Source: CAYVBJ01 sp964449075 (GTDB taxonomy: Bacteria; Bacteroidota; Rhodothermia; Balneolales; Balneolaceae). From it: a stretch of DNA of 64,000 nt. Position 1 is the first letter of the stretch; each line of letters begins with the position of its first letter. Below are positions 34,531-42,554 of the stretch, piece after piece. The translations under genes were made by a program, and so were the position numbers. The stretch is from positions 62,001 to 126,000 of the forward strand of contig CAYVBJ010000005.1 of the NCBI GenBank assembly GCA_964449075.1. Direction: 5' to 3'. Below the pieces are notes generated by a model. It made no database searches and was not told where the DNA came from. It worked only from the letters and a program-made list of their open reading frames with translations.

Positions 34531-36297
34531 ATGGCACCAGAGGGATTATTTATAATTATTTTACTGGCCGGTCTGTTTCTGGTTCTTTTGTTTACAAGAG
34601 CTTCAGCTGATGCGGTTTTTGCAGGAGCTCTTGCCATTATAATCGTATCAGGTGTGGTGCCGGTTCGTGAAGCGCTTGCAGGATTTTCGAATGAGGGTAT
34701 GCTCACTGTTGCTGCTCTGTATATTGTGGCATCTGGACTCAGGGAGACCGGAGCTATTCAGTTTGTAGTCAATAATCTCCTGGGAGTGCCGAAAAAAATG
34801 TGGATGACACAAGCCCGGATTATTGCACCTGTTATGGGCATGAGTGCCTTTTTGAATAACACTCCCATTGTTGCCTCTTTTATACCTGCACTGCAGGAGT
34901 GGGCCAAAAAATACAGAATCTCCGTTTCAAAACTGATGATCCCGCTTAGTTATGCTGCTGTACTGGGCGGTGTTTGCACACTGATTGGTACCAGCACGAA
35001 TCTTATTGTAAACGGGCTTCTCATTGCCGAAAAAGATATAACTCTTGGATTATTTGAGCCTGCCTATGTGGGTGTTCCGCTGGCCATTGCAGGATTTATC
35101 TACTTGCTGCTGGCTGGCAGAAGGCTGCTGCCGGAAGGCAAATCTCTGCTTTCCACATTTGAAAATACACGAGAGTACACGATCGAAATGATTGTGCGTG
35201 ACGGAAGTACGCTTATAGGTAAATCTATTGAAGAGGCAGGTCTCAGAAATTTGCCCGGACTGTTTCTGGTTGAGATTGTACGTGACGAAACGATACTCGC
35301 TGCCGTTGAACCCGATGAAGTGTTTCAATCAGGTGACCGGTTAATTTTTACAGGTATGGTTGACTCAATAGCCGATTTACAACAAATAAGTGGACTTGAA
35401 CCTGCAACAGACCAGGTCTTTAAGCTCGATACGGCAAGAAGAGACAGGCATCTTGTAGAAGCCGCGGTATCACCTTCAAATCCGCTGACCGGCAAAACAG
35501 TGAAAGAGGGTGAATTCCGGAACAGGTATGGCGGAGTAATACTTGCAATTTCAAGAAGCGGTGAACGCGTAAAGCAAAAGGTGGGTGATATACGGCTTCA
35601 AACCGGGGATGTACTGTTGATGGAGACGCCCCGGAATTTTGCGGACCGCTATAAAAACTCGAGTGATTTTCTGCTTGTCAGTACCCTCTCGAAAAACAAT
35701 GCTCCGGATTATGAGAAAGCATGGGCCGCCTGGGGGATTCTGGGTATTATGGTTCTACTTGTAGTGATGAATTTTATGACAATGTTCCAGGCTTCATTGC
35801 TTGCTGCATTGGGCATGCTGGTTACAAATTGTACAAATATGAATATAGCTCGCTCAGACATCGACTGGCAGGTACTGATTGTGATTGCCTCAGCACTCGG
35901 AATCGGAAACGCACTGCTTGTAACCGGTACTGCGGAACATATCTCTATGAGCTTTATCGGTCTGGCAGGTGAACATCCTTACCTGGCACTCATTGCAACT
36001 TACCTGGTAACGTGGGTGCTTACAGAAATGATTACCAATAATGCATCTGCCGTACTGATATTTCCGATTGCAATCTCGGTAGCTGAAACTCTGGGTGTTT
36101 CATTTATGCCATTTGTGATGACTATTATTTTTGCGGCCTCAGCAAGTTTTGCAACTCCTATTGGCTATCAGACAAATTTAATGGTCTACGGTCCCGGCGG
36201 TTATAAATTCAGTGATTATATGAAGGCCGGTTTGCCTTTAAATGCGCTGGTTGCAATTATCACTATAATACTTGTTCCGATAGTCTGGCCATTTTGA
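34531..36297 (+). CDS. SLC13-family permease with two RCK-C (TrkA-C) domains, likely sulfate uptake
   Basis: A 588-residue transporter of the divalent anion:Na+ symporter/SLC13-like family. About ten transmembrane helices are split by a cytosolic insert (about residues 205-375) with two TrkA-C domains (IGKSIEEAGLRNLPGLFLVEI and LTGKTVKEGEFRNRYGGVIL). Family motifs NNTPIVASFIP and IGTSTNLIVNGL in the first half and NNASAVLIFPIAIS in the second are the duplicated anion/Na+ binding hairpins. Members beside cys genes in this phylum are believed to import sulfate; the adjoining cysQ, cysD and cysNC support this. Confidence 0.88.
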   Translation: MAPEGLFIIILLAGLFLVLLFTRASADAVFAGALAIIIVSGVVPVREALAGFSNEGMLTVAALYIVASGLRETGAIQFVVNNLLGVPKKMWMTQARIIAPVMGMSAFLNNTPIVASFIPALQEWAKKYRISVSKLMIPLSYAAVLGGVCTLIGTSTNLIVNGLLIAEKDITLGLFEPAYVGVPLAIAGFIYLLLAGRRLLPEGKSLLSTFENTREYTIEMIVRDGSTLIGKSIEEAGLRNLPGLFLVEIVRDETILAAVEPDEVFQSGDRLIFTGMVDSIADLQQISGLEPATDQVFKLDTARRDRHLVEAAVSPSNPLTGKTVKEGEFRNRYGGVILAISRSGERVKQKVGDIRLQTGDVLLMETPRNFADRYKNSSDFLLVSTLSKNNAPDYEKAWAAWGILGIMVLLVVMNFMTMFQASLLAALGMLVTNCTNMNIARSDIDWQVLIVIASALGIGNALLVTGTAEHISMSFIGLAGEHPYLALIATYLVTWVLTEMITNNASAVLIFPIAISVAETLGVSFMPFVMTIIFAASASFATPIGYQTNLMVYGPGGYKFSDYMKAGLPLNALVAIITIILVPIVWPF

Positions 36298-36336
36298 ACG
36301 TATTTAAATAATAAACAACATCAATAGACAAACAAT

Positions 36337-37092
36337 ATGAAAAATCTCAAACAGAAATTGACAGTTATTGCAAAACAAGCCGGAGATGCAATTCTTCGCT
36401 ACTATGACGATGAGATCGAAGTGGATCAAAAAGATGATCATTCTCCGCTTACCAAAGCTGATACAGATGCGCACCATATTATTGTTGATGCACTCAAAAA
36501 ATTAACACCTGAAATTCCCATTATTTCCGAAGAGGGCGGAATTGCCGGATATGATGAGCGAAAAAAATGGAAGAAGTTCTGGCTTGTGGATCCGCTTGAC
36601 GGCACCAAGGAGTTCATCAAAAAAAATGGCGAATTCACGGTGAATATTGCCCTGATCGAAGATCATATTCCGGTTCTCGGGGTGGTTTATATTCCTGCAA
36701 AAGAGATATTTTATATCGGGGATGCTGAATCAGGCAGTTTTAAAATTGAAAATGGCAGGGAAAATACCCGTATTTATTCTGAGAAACCTGATCTCAGCAA
36801 ACCGCTCACAGTTGTGGCAAGCCGTTCTCACGGATCATCAGATCTTGAGGAGAGGCTGGCTGAGCACAATGTGATTGTCGGGAAGAAGATTCCGGCAGGA
36901 AGTTCGCTTAAATTCTGCCTTGTAGCTGAAGGTGTTGCGGATATCTACCCGAGAATGGGTCAGACAATGGAGTGGGATACGGCAGCAGGAGATGCGGTTT
37001 TTCGCTATTCAGGCAAAGATGGAACACGTGTGTCTCCTTTGGAGTACAATAAGAAATCTTTAAAAAACAGTGGTTTTATTATAGGATTATGA
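36337..37092 (+). CDS. cysQ: 3'(2'),5'-bisphosphate nucleotidase CysQ
   Basis: Hydrolyses 3'-phosphoadenosine 5'-phosphate (or the phosphosulfate) to AMP/APS and so controls sulfur flux. The 251-residue inositol-monophosphatase-fold protein has the metal-binding motifs SEEGG, LVDPLDGTKEFIKKNGEFTVNIAL and EWDTAAGDAV. It lies 39 nt after the permease on the same strand and probably shares its transcript. Its presence suggests that PAPS, not just APS, is made here. Confidence 0.96.
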   Translation: MKNLKQKLTVIAKQAGDAILRYYDDEIEVDQKDDHSPLTKADTDAHHIIVDALKKLTPEIPIISEEGGIAGYDERKKWKKFWLVDPLDGTKEFIKKNGEFTVNIALIEDHIPVLGVVYIPAKEIFYIGDAESGSFKIENGRENTRIYSEKPDLSKPLTVVASRSHGSSDLEERLAEHNVIVGKKIPAGSSLKFCLVAEGVADIYPRMGQTMEWDTAAGDAVFRYSGKDGTRVSPLEYNKKSLKNSGFIIGL

Positions 37093-37338
37093 AACTGGTT
37101 AGTTCATATCGAAGCAGCCGCTGCGGTTTAAGCTGTGCGAATAGAATAGACGCAATTTTCAGATCAGCAGTGGTGAATTAAGATTTCAACTTACACTGTT
37201 TCCCCTTATTTTAGTAACTCTTCAACACTACCCCGGGTTTGAAACTATTAGACTTTTTAAAAGATCCCAATTTTTAAACTTGATATCTGTATTATTACAT
37301 CTGCAGACAGAAATCTGAAACAGTCACCAAGACTCACA

Positions 37339-38247
37339 ATGTCAAAAAAATCATCCAATACCCATCTCAAGAATCTTGAAGACGAAGCCATTTACATTAT
37401 GCGGGAAGTAGCGGCGCAGTTTGAGCGTCCGGTTTTGCTATTTTCCGGCGGAAAGGATTCCATCTGCATGGTACATCTTGCACTAAAAGCATTTTATCCT
37501 GCCAAAATTCCGTTTCCGTTAATGCATGTAGATACGGGGCATAACTTTCCTGAAACGATTGAATTCAGAGATAAGCTTGTGGAAGAGACCGGCACTGAAC
37601 TGCTGGTTGGCAGTGTGCAGGAATCTATTAACCAGGGCCGGGTGAAAGAGGAGACCGGGCCGGATGCAAGCAGGAATGCCCTTCAAACAGTAACACTGCT
37701 TGATACACTAAAAAAACACCAGGTGGATGCAGCGCTTGGCGGAGGGCGGCGTGATGAAGAGAAAGCGCGGGCCAAAGAGCGTTTTTTCTCGCACCGTGAT
37801 ACGTTTGGTCAGTGGGATCCGAAAAATCAGCGTCCCGAGCTCTGGAACCTCTTTAACGGCAGAAAAAATCCGGGCGAACATTTCCGTGTATTCCCCATAA
37901 GTAACTGGACTGAGATGGATGTTTGGCAGTATATCGCACAGGAAGAGATTGATATTCCATCACTTTATTTTGCCCACCAGCGGGAAGTCTTTAACCGCAG
38001 GGGTGTGTGGCTGGCTGATACTGATTTTGTAAACCGGCAGGACGATGAACCGCTTGAGCGGCGGACAGTCCGTTTTCGAACGATTGGGGATGCCACTTGT
38101 ACAGGAGCCGTTCTTTCCGAGGCATCCAATATGGAGGAGATTATTCAGGAAGTGGCAGCTGCACGCCAAACCGAACGCGGTAACCGCCATGATGACAAAC
38201 GCAGCGAGACGGCTATGGAAGACAGGAAAAGACAGGGTTATTTCTAA
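37339..38247 (+). CDS. cysD: Sulfate adenylyltransferase subunit 2 CysD
   Basis: Catalytic subunit of ATP sulfurylase: it activates sulfate with ATP to APS, coupled to GTP hydrolysis by CysN. The 302-residue PP-loop protein has the SGGKDS motif near residue 36 (LLFSGGKDSICMVHLAL), FPLMHVDTGHNFPETIEFRD and GGGRRDEEKARAKERFFSHR. The start ATG gives the usual family N-terminus (NTHLKNLEDEAIYIMREV). It precedes cysNC by 79 nt of AT-rich sequence. Confidence 0.98.
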   Translation: MSKKSSNTHLKNLEDEAIYIMREVAAQFERPVLLFSGGKDSICMVHLALKAFYPAKIPFPLMHVDTGHNFPETIEFRDKLVEETGTELLVGSVQESINQGRVKEETGPDASRNALQTVTLLDTLKKHQVDAALGGGRRDEEKARAKERFFSHRDTFGQWDPKNQRPELWNLFNGRKNPGEHFRVFPISNWTEMDVWQYIAQEEIDIPSLYFAHQREVFNRRGVWLADTDFVNRQDDEPLERRTVRFRTIGDATCTGAVLSEASNMEEIIQEVAAARQTERGNRHDDKRSETAMEDRKRQGYF

Positions 38248-38248
38248 A

Positions 38249-38316
38249 TTTTTAATTTTTAATTGTGAATTCTTAATTCTGATTCAATTAAAAATTGAAA
38301 ATTGAGAATTCAAAAT
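38249..38316. repeat. AT-rich inverted repeat between cysD and cysNC
   Basis: AATTGTGAATTCTTAATT (38261-38278) is largely complementary to AATTGAGAATTCAAAATT (38300-38317 region), with GAATTC at 38267-38272 and 38306-38311. It would form a weak stem-loop in the intercistronic mRNA, perhaps a stabiliser or processing site. Confidence 0.4.
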
Positions 38317-38326
38317 TCAGTGTTTT

Positions 38327-40261
38327 ATGAGCAATAACGGTGAAATTACCGACAATAAATACCTCGACATGGATCTGCTTCGTTTTACGACAGCGGGGAG
38401 TGTTGATGATGGAAAAAGCACGCTGATCGGGCGGCTTCTGTACGATTCAAAATCTATTTTTGAAGATCAGATGGAAGCGATAGAGAAATCGAGCCGCAGC
38501 AGCGGGGAAGAGGAGGTAAATCTTGCCCTTTTGACAGATGGACTGAAGGCGGAGCGGGAACAGAAGATTACCATTGATGTGGCCTACCGTTATTTTGCCA
38601 CACCAAAGCGAAAATTTATTATCGCGGATACCCCGGGTCATATACAGTACACCCGTAACATGGTAACCGGTGCATCCACCGCTGAGCTTGCCGTGATTCT
38701 TGTAGACGCAGGAAAAGGGGTACTCACTCAATCCAAACGGCATGCTTTTATCTCGTCACTGCTTCAGATTCCGCATCTTGTGGTTGCCGTTAACAAAATG
38801 GACCTGGTGGATTATGACGAAAAAGTTTTTGACGGGATTGTATCAGATTTCCGGAAATTTGCAAAAAAACTGGATGTGGATGATATCACCTTTATCCCAA
38901 TCTCTGCACTGAAAGGTGATAATGTGGTAGAGAAGGGCGATAATATGCCCTGGTATCATGGAACTACGTTTCTGCATCACCTGGAAAATGTGAATGTGGA
39001 AGCATCCCATAACATTGTTGATTTTCGCTTGCCCGTACAGTATGTGATCCGTCCGCATCAAAAATTCAGAGGATTTGCAGGAAGGGTTGCATCGGGCAGG
39101 ATACGTCCCGGTGATGAAATTATGGCATTGCCATCAAGGCTGACAAGCAGGGTAAAGGAAATTGTTACCTACGATAATAATCTTGAGGAGGCGATGCCGG
39201 GAGATACGGTAACTGTTACGATAGATGATGAGATCGATATCAGCCGGGGCGATATGATCGTCCGCAAAAACAACGTGCCGAATGTTGGCAGCGATTTTGA
39301 AGCGTACCTCTGCTGGATGAATGAGGATCATATGGAGATGGATAAATCCTATATTATCAAACACACTACAAATACGGCACAGGTTTATATCACGGATTTA
39401 ATCTACCGTATGAATGTGGACACCCTGCACAGGGAGGATGCTTCGGAGCTGAACCTCAATGAGATAGGACGCGTAAAACTTAAAACGTCAAAACCACTCT
39501 TTTTTGATCCATACCAGATAAATCAAAAAACCGGAAGTTTTATTATCATTGATCCGTCAAGCAATGTGACTGTTGGTGCCGGTATGATACGGGCGAAATC
39601 GACAATATCAAACGGGGCCGGAACTCAAACAGAGACCCGCAGCGTAGAATCCGGGAAAACAACGGTCTCTCCAAATGTAACGTGGGAATCCTGGAATATT
39701 CCGCGCGAAGAGCGTGAGCAGCGAAATGGCCAGAAGGCAGAAGTTCTATGGTTCACTGGAATATCCGGTGCAGGGAAAAGCACGATAGCCAAAGCGCTTG
39801 AGAAAAGACTGTGGGATGAGGGTAAACAGACAATACTGCTGGACGGTGACCAGGTGCGCCATGGCTTAAATGGTGATTTGGGTTTTAGTCCGAAAGACAG
39901 GACTGAAAACATCCGGCGGGTCGGGGAACTGGCAAGGCTATTCTTTGAACATGGAAATATTGTTCTCTGCACATTTGTTTCACCCTATAAAGCAGACCGC
40001 GAACGTGTGCGATCCCTGTTTCCCGATGGCCGGTTTACTGAAATCCATGTCATATGCGATCCGGAAACAGCTCAAAGCCGGGATCCGAAAGGACTTTATG
40101 AGAAAGCTAAAAAAGGCGAAATTAAAGGTCTGACAGGATATGATGCGGCTCATGAGCAACCATCCGGTGAAGGTGTTTTGGAGATAAATACCGATGAGAT
40201 GGATGCAAAGGAAGCCGTGGAGTTTTTATATAACAGGATATCCGCTGACAGGATGAAGTAG
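38327..40261 (+). CDS. cysNC: Bifunctional sulfate adenylyltransferase subunit 1 / adenylylsulfate kinase (CysN-CysC fusion)
   Basis: A 644-residue fusion. The N-terminal GTPase (G1 GSVDDGKSTLIGRLLYD, G3 DTPGHIQYTRNM, G4 VNKMDL) is CysN, which drives CysD. After a linker near residues 435-465, the APS kinase begins with WFTGISGAGKSTIA (P-loop near residue 478) and contains LLDGDQVRHGLNGDLGFS and FVSPYKADRERVR. The fused protein makes APS and then PAPS. It is the last gene of the permease-cysQ-cysD-cysNC set; the regulated cysH follows. Confidence 0.97.
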   Translation: MSNNGEITDNKYLDMDLLRFTTAGSVDDGKSTLIGRLLYDSKSIFEDQMEAIEKSSRSSGEEEVNLALLTDGLKAEREQKITIDVAYRYFATPKRKFIIADTPGHIQYTRNMVTGASTAELAVILVDAGKGVLTQSKRHAFISSLLQIPHLVVAVNKMDLVDYDEKVFDGIVSDFRKFAKKLDVDDITFIPISALKGDNVVEKGDNMPWYHGTTFLHHLENVNVEASHNIVDFRLPVQYVIRPHQKFRGFAGRVASGRIRPGDEIMALPSRLTSRVKEIVTYDNNLEEAMPGDTVTVTIDDEIDISRGDMIVRKNNVPNVGSDFEAYLCWMNEDHMEMDKSYIIKHTTNTAQVYITDLIYRMNVDTLHREDASELNLNEIGRVKLKTSKPLFFDPYQINQKTGSFIIIDPSSNVTVGAGMIRAKSTISNGAGTQTETRSVESGKTTVSPNVTWESWNIPREEREQRNGQKAEVLWFTGISGAGKSTIAKALEKRLWDEGKQTILLDGDQVRHGLNGDLGFSPKDRTENIRRVGELARLFFEHGNIVLCTFVSPYKADRERVRSLFPDGRFTEIHVICDPETAQSRDPKGLYEKAKKGEIKGLTGYDAAHEQPSGEGVLEINTDEMDAKEAVEFLYNRISADRMK

Positions 40262-40340
40262 AAAAAAGTATATGGATAAACTGCTAAGAAGCTTTGTTTT
40301 TTAGCAAATTAAAAATAAAAGCGCTTTCATATATCTTTTT
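40262..40340 (+). terminator. Inverted repeat after cysNC, possible terminator
   Basis: AAAAAAGTATATG (40262-40274) is nearly complementary to CATATATCTTTTT (40328-40340), and a GCTAA...TTAGC hairpin lies within. The right arm ends in T-rich sequence. It would separate the cysDNC transcript from cysH. Confidence 0.4.
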
Positions 40341-40350
40341 CAAAAACGGG

Positions 40351-40382
40351 TTTGATCTATCCTCTTTTAGTCGTTATACTTG
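40351..40382 (+). promoter_or_regulatory. Bacteroidota-type promoter of the cysH leader
   Basis: TTTG (40351-40354) is followed after 20 nt by TATACTTG (40375-40382), matching TAnnTTTG at 7 of 8 positions. This is the -33/-7 arrangement of Bacteroidota sigma factor promoters and predicts a start near 40388, about 27 nt before the leader ORF and 310 nt before cysH. Confidence 0.6.
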
Positions 40383-40414
40383 CAGGTGTTTCACTTAGAA
40401 ACAGACCTGTATTA

Positions 40415-40537
40415 ATGGCTAATATCATTTTCTTTCTTTTGAAAAATAAACTGAATGATTTATCGGCAAATAGTGACAATGTCAGGCTTTACCCTGTCTC
40501 GTGTTGTTGTACGTACAACTGCACAGGTAGTGGCTGA
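40415..40537 (+). CDS. Candidate cysteine-rich leader peptide of the cysH attenuator
   Basis: A 40-codon frame begins at the ATG at 40415, about 27 nt from the predicted transcript start, and ends with TGA at 40535-40537. Its C-terminal end reads VSCCCTYNCTGSG: three consecutive TGT codons at 40502-40510 and a TGC at 40520-40522. Four Cys codons in seven positions is far above the background for cytosolic proteins and matches the control-codon run of an amino-acid attenuator. The stop codon lies inside the segment that would form the antiterminator, and the intrinsic terminator follows 40 nt later. The peptide itself need not have a function. The ATG context lacks a Shine-Dalgarno, as is usual in this phylum. 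Confidence 0.6.
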   Translation: MANIIFFLLKNKLNDLSANSDNVRLYPVSCCCTYNCTGSG

Positions 40538-40612
40538 AAGAGGCTGGCATGATTTTCTGATCTGTTAAACTTTTTTAAAGCCTGCTACCTGATAAAGGCA
40601 GCGGGCTTTTTT
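40493..40612 (+). promoter_or_regulatory. Putative ribosome-mediated cysteine attenuator (1:2, 2:3, 3:4 stems) of cysH
   Basis: Four mutually exclusive segments are seen. Segment 1 is CCTGT (40493-40497) plus the palindrome GTTGTAC/GTACAAC (40506-40519) on the Cys codons. Segment 2 is ACAGGTAGTGGC (40523-40534). Segment 3 is GCCTGCTACCTG (40580-40591). Segment 4 is AGGCAGCGGGCTTT (40596-40609). ACAGG pairs with CCTGT (1:2). CAGGTAG and GGC pair with CTACCTG and GCC (2:3, 10 bp, antiterminator). Segment 3 with 4 is the terminator. A ribosome stalled at the TGT run would free segment 2 and favour 2:3; a ribosome reaching the TGA would cover segment 2 and allow termination. Confidence 0.6.
40577..40612 (+). 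terminator. Intrinsic terminator in the cysH leader
   Basis: The 5' arm AAAGCCTGCTACCT (40577-40590) and the 3' arm AGGCAGCGGGCTTT (40596-40609) form 13 pairs with one mismatch and one G-U, and a GATAA loop. Six T follow (40607-40612). It lies 85 nt upstream of the cysH ATG, so it can only serve to control cysH or to end the short leader transcript. Confidence 0.92.
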
Positions 40613-40696
40613 ATTGTGCTGATTAGTCAGTAAGCAGGTCTGTAAATAAAAAACAACTAACTAACCTTCAACAATTATCCAAATTTGCGGGATAAT

Positions 40697-41464
40697 ATGA
40701 ATAGAAACCCGAAAATTTCCGGTAATGGAAATTTCAAAGCAGATGGCTACCAATCCGTTGAATCCTGTAAAAATCAGCTTACCCAGTTAAATGATCTATT
40801 TGAGGCGAAAAATCCTGATGAAATTCTCAAATGGGCAGCTGCAACATTTGGTTCAAAAATAGTGATGGGAACCGGATTTGGTCCTTCAGGTGTTTTTCTG
40901 ATCCATCGCTTATACCAGCTTGGTCTGCCCATATCTGTATTTTACCTGGATACAAACCTTTTATTTAGTGAAACCTATGAACTGTGTGATAAGCTTGAAA
41001 AGCAATTTGGGATTACTATCGAAAAAATAACTCCAGAATATACGCTTGATGAGCAGGCAGAAAAATTTGGTGATAATCTGTGGTATAAAAACCCGAACCG
41101 TTGCTGTTTTATCCGAAAAGTGCGTCCCCTAAGAAACTATCTTCAGGATAAATCAGCATGGATTACCGGTATCAGGAGGAATCAGTCTGAGTCCCGGAAA
41201 GAGACTCAACTTGTGGAGTACGACAGTGAATGTGATGTGATAAAAATAAACCCGGTTGCAGCCTGGTCCTCTGGCCAGTTGTGGAGCTATATCAAAGATT
41301 ATGATCTCCCTTATAATCCGCTGCATGATGAGAGTTTTCCCAGTATCGGGTGCATTCCATGTACAAACCAGGTTGAAAACGGTGATCATGAGCGGGCCGG
41401 CAGATGGAAAGATATCGATAAAAATGAGTGCGGCATTCATCTGCCTGTACAAACCGGCACCTGA
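40697..41464 (+). CDS. cysH: Assimilatory APS/PAPS reductase CysH, iron-sulfur type
   Basis: Reduces activated sulfate to sulfite. The 255-residue protein carries the Cys-Cys...Cys-x-x-Cys signature of the 4Fe-4S, APS-preferring branch: Cys136-Cys137 in NRCCFIRKVRP and Cys219/Cys222 in IGCIPCT. The catalytic Cys245 is in KNECGIHLP near the C-terminus, and the PP-loop-like GTGFGPSG opens the fold. The ATG at 40697 is chosen over a TTG at 40685. Unlike the cysDNC genes, it has its own promoter and long leader with the attenuator described above. Confidence 0.95.
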   Translation: MNRNPKISGNGNFKADGYQSVESCKNQLTQLNDLFEAKNPDEILKWAAATFGSKIVMGTGFGPSGVFLIHRLYQLGLPISVFYLDTNLLFSETYELCDKLEKQFGITIEKITPEYTLDEQAEKFGDNLWYKNPNRCCFIRKVRPLRNYLQDKSAWITGIRRNQSESRKETQLVEYDSECDVIKINPVAAWSSGQLWSYIKDYDLPYNPLHDESFPSIGCIPCTNQVENGDHERAGRWKDIDKNECGIHLPVQTGT

Positions 41465-41503
41465 TTTTATGTCCTGTTTTTCAGCGTACCCCGAAATTTA
41501 GAT

Positions 41504-42553
41504 TCAATCCCAAAAATAATCTTCTGAATCTTCAGGATTTTTTAAGAGTTCAGAGGCTTCTGTCGCAAGTTTCTGAATTTTCGAATGGTCTGACGAATGG
41601 GAATCAAACAAATATCCATGTTTAAACGGACCGGATATACGGATCAGAATTTCCATGGCATAGTGGATGGCGAGCTCTCTCGATTCCTTTTCATCAAACA
41701 GGTTTGAAAAATCGTTGCCAAGGGATAACCTGTAGCTTTTTAAAAAGTGGCCGCAGAATTTTTGAAGTTGCTCTCTTCTGAACAGATCGTCTGAGGCTTC
41801 CTGGTGCAGCCTGCAATGGGCAATAAAATGAGCTACATCCTGCAATGGTCGCCCGTAGTGGCAAAATTCCCAATCAATGAGGCGCATTTTTTGTTCATTA
41901 ATCAGAATAGATGAAGGCCACAGATCACCCATAACAAGGCACTTGCCGGGCATAAGCAGCTCTTCGCCAAGCCGCTCAGCATTATTGATTGCAACAGAAG
42001 ACGGTGTAATGCCTGCGTTCTTCAGAAATTGGCCGGCTCCCTTGTACTGAACTTGCCGCCGGGTTTTTTGAATGTTCAGATTCTGAAAAGATCTCTTAAA
42101 AAAAGAATCCCCTGCAGTTTCCCGGTGAAGGTTTGCAATAAAATTTCCAAGAATTGCAGGCATTGAGTCATTGTAATTCCGGAACATTGGCTCAGAAAAG
42201 AGTGTTGATTCGGAGCCGATACCCTCCATCAGCAGCAGATTTTTCTTCGAATCAAAGCCGTAAAATTTTGGAACAGAGATATCTTTACTTGAAAGAAACG
42301 AGAGCCTGCCATTTTCGGTAAACAACCGGAGTGCATCCGCTTCAAACCGAAGCCGGTCCTGGTTAAGCGCTTCTTCAGGATTTGAAGCGATAAACGGAGG
42401 CGCGTGTTTTGCGATTATATTGTGAGGTCTTCCAGGGATGCGCCACACATAGTTCAGATTACCGCCGGATAGTTCGATGGGTTTACCTGAACATTCAAAT
42501 TCCGGTTCTGTTATCTTAATAAATTTCTGAATTTCATCTGCTGATGGCTTCAT
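41504..42553 (-). CDS. Phosphotransferase (APH / methylthioribose kinase-like)
   Basis: A 349-residue kinase of the aminoglycoside phosphotransferase/choline kinase fold. The nucleotide loop is ELSGGNLNYVWRI, the catalytic region is VMGDLWPSSILIN (HGDLHxxN-like with His replaced by Met), and the metal site is LIDWEFCHYG. Paired with the phosphorylase immediately upstream (1-nt gap from ATG 42553), it may phosphorylate a sugar such as methylthioribose or a nucleoside-derived sugar. The Met-Gly-Asp in place of His-Gly-Asp occurs in the methylthioribose kinase branch of the fold only sometimes, so the substrate remains open. Confidence 0.75.
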   Translation of the reverse strand: MKPSADEIQKFIKITEPEFECSGKPIELSGGNLNYVWRIPGRPHNIIAKHAPPFIASNPEEALNQDRLRFEADALRLFTENGRLSFLSSKDISVPKFYGFDSKKNLLLMEGIGSESTLFSEPMFRNYNDSMPAILGNFIANLHRETAGDSFFKRSFQNLNIQKTRRQVQYKGAGQFLKNAGITPSSVAINNAERLGEELLMPGKCLVMGDLWPSSILINEQKMRLIDWEFCHYGRPLQDVAHFIAHCRLHQEASDDLFRREQLQKFCGHFLKSYRLSLGNDFSNLFDEKESRELAIHYAMEILIRISGPFKHGYLFDSHSSDHSKIQKLATEASELLKNPEDSEDYFWD

Positions 42554-42554
42554 A

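Noticed and set aside
40479..40568. 29-codon ORF in the cysH leader (three consecutive Val codons, last residue Cys)
   Set aside because: Possible, but its control codons do not match the regulated pathway and its stop lies too far past the antiterminator strand. The overlapping Cys frame fits better. Kept as the alternative to test.
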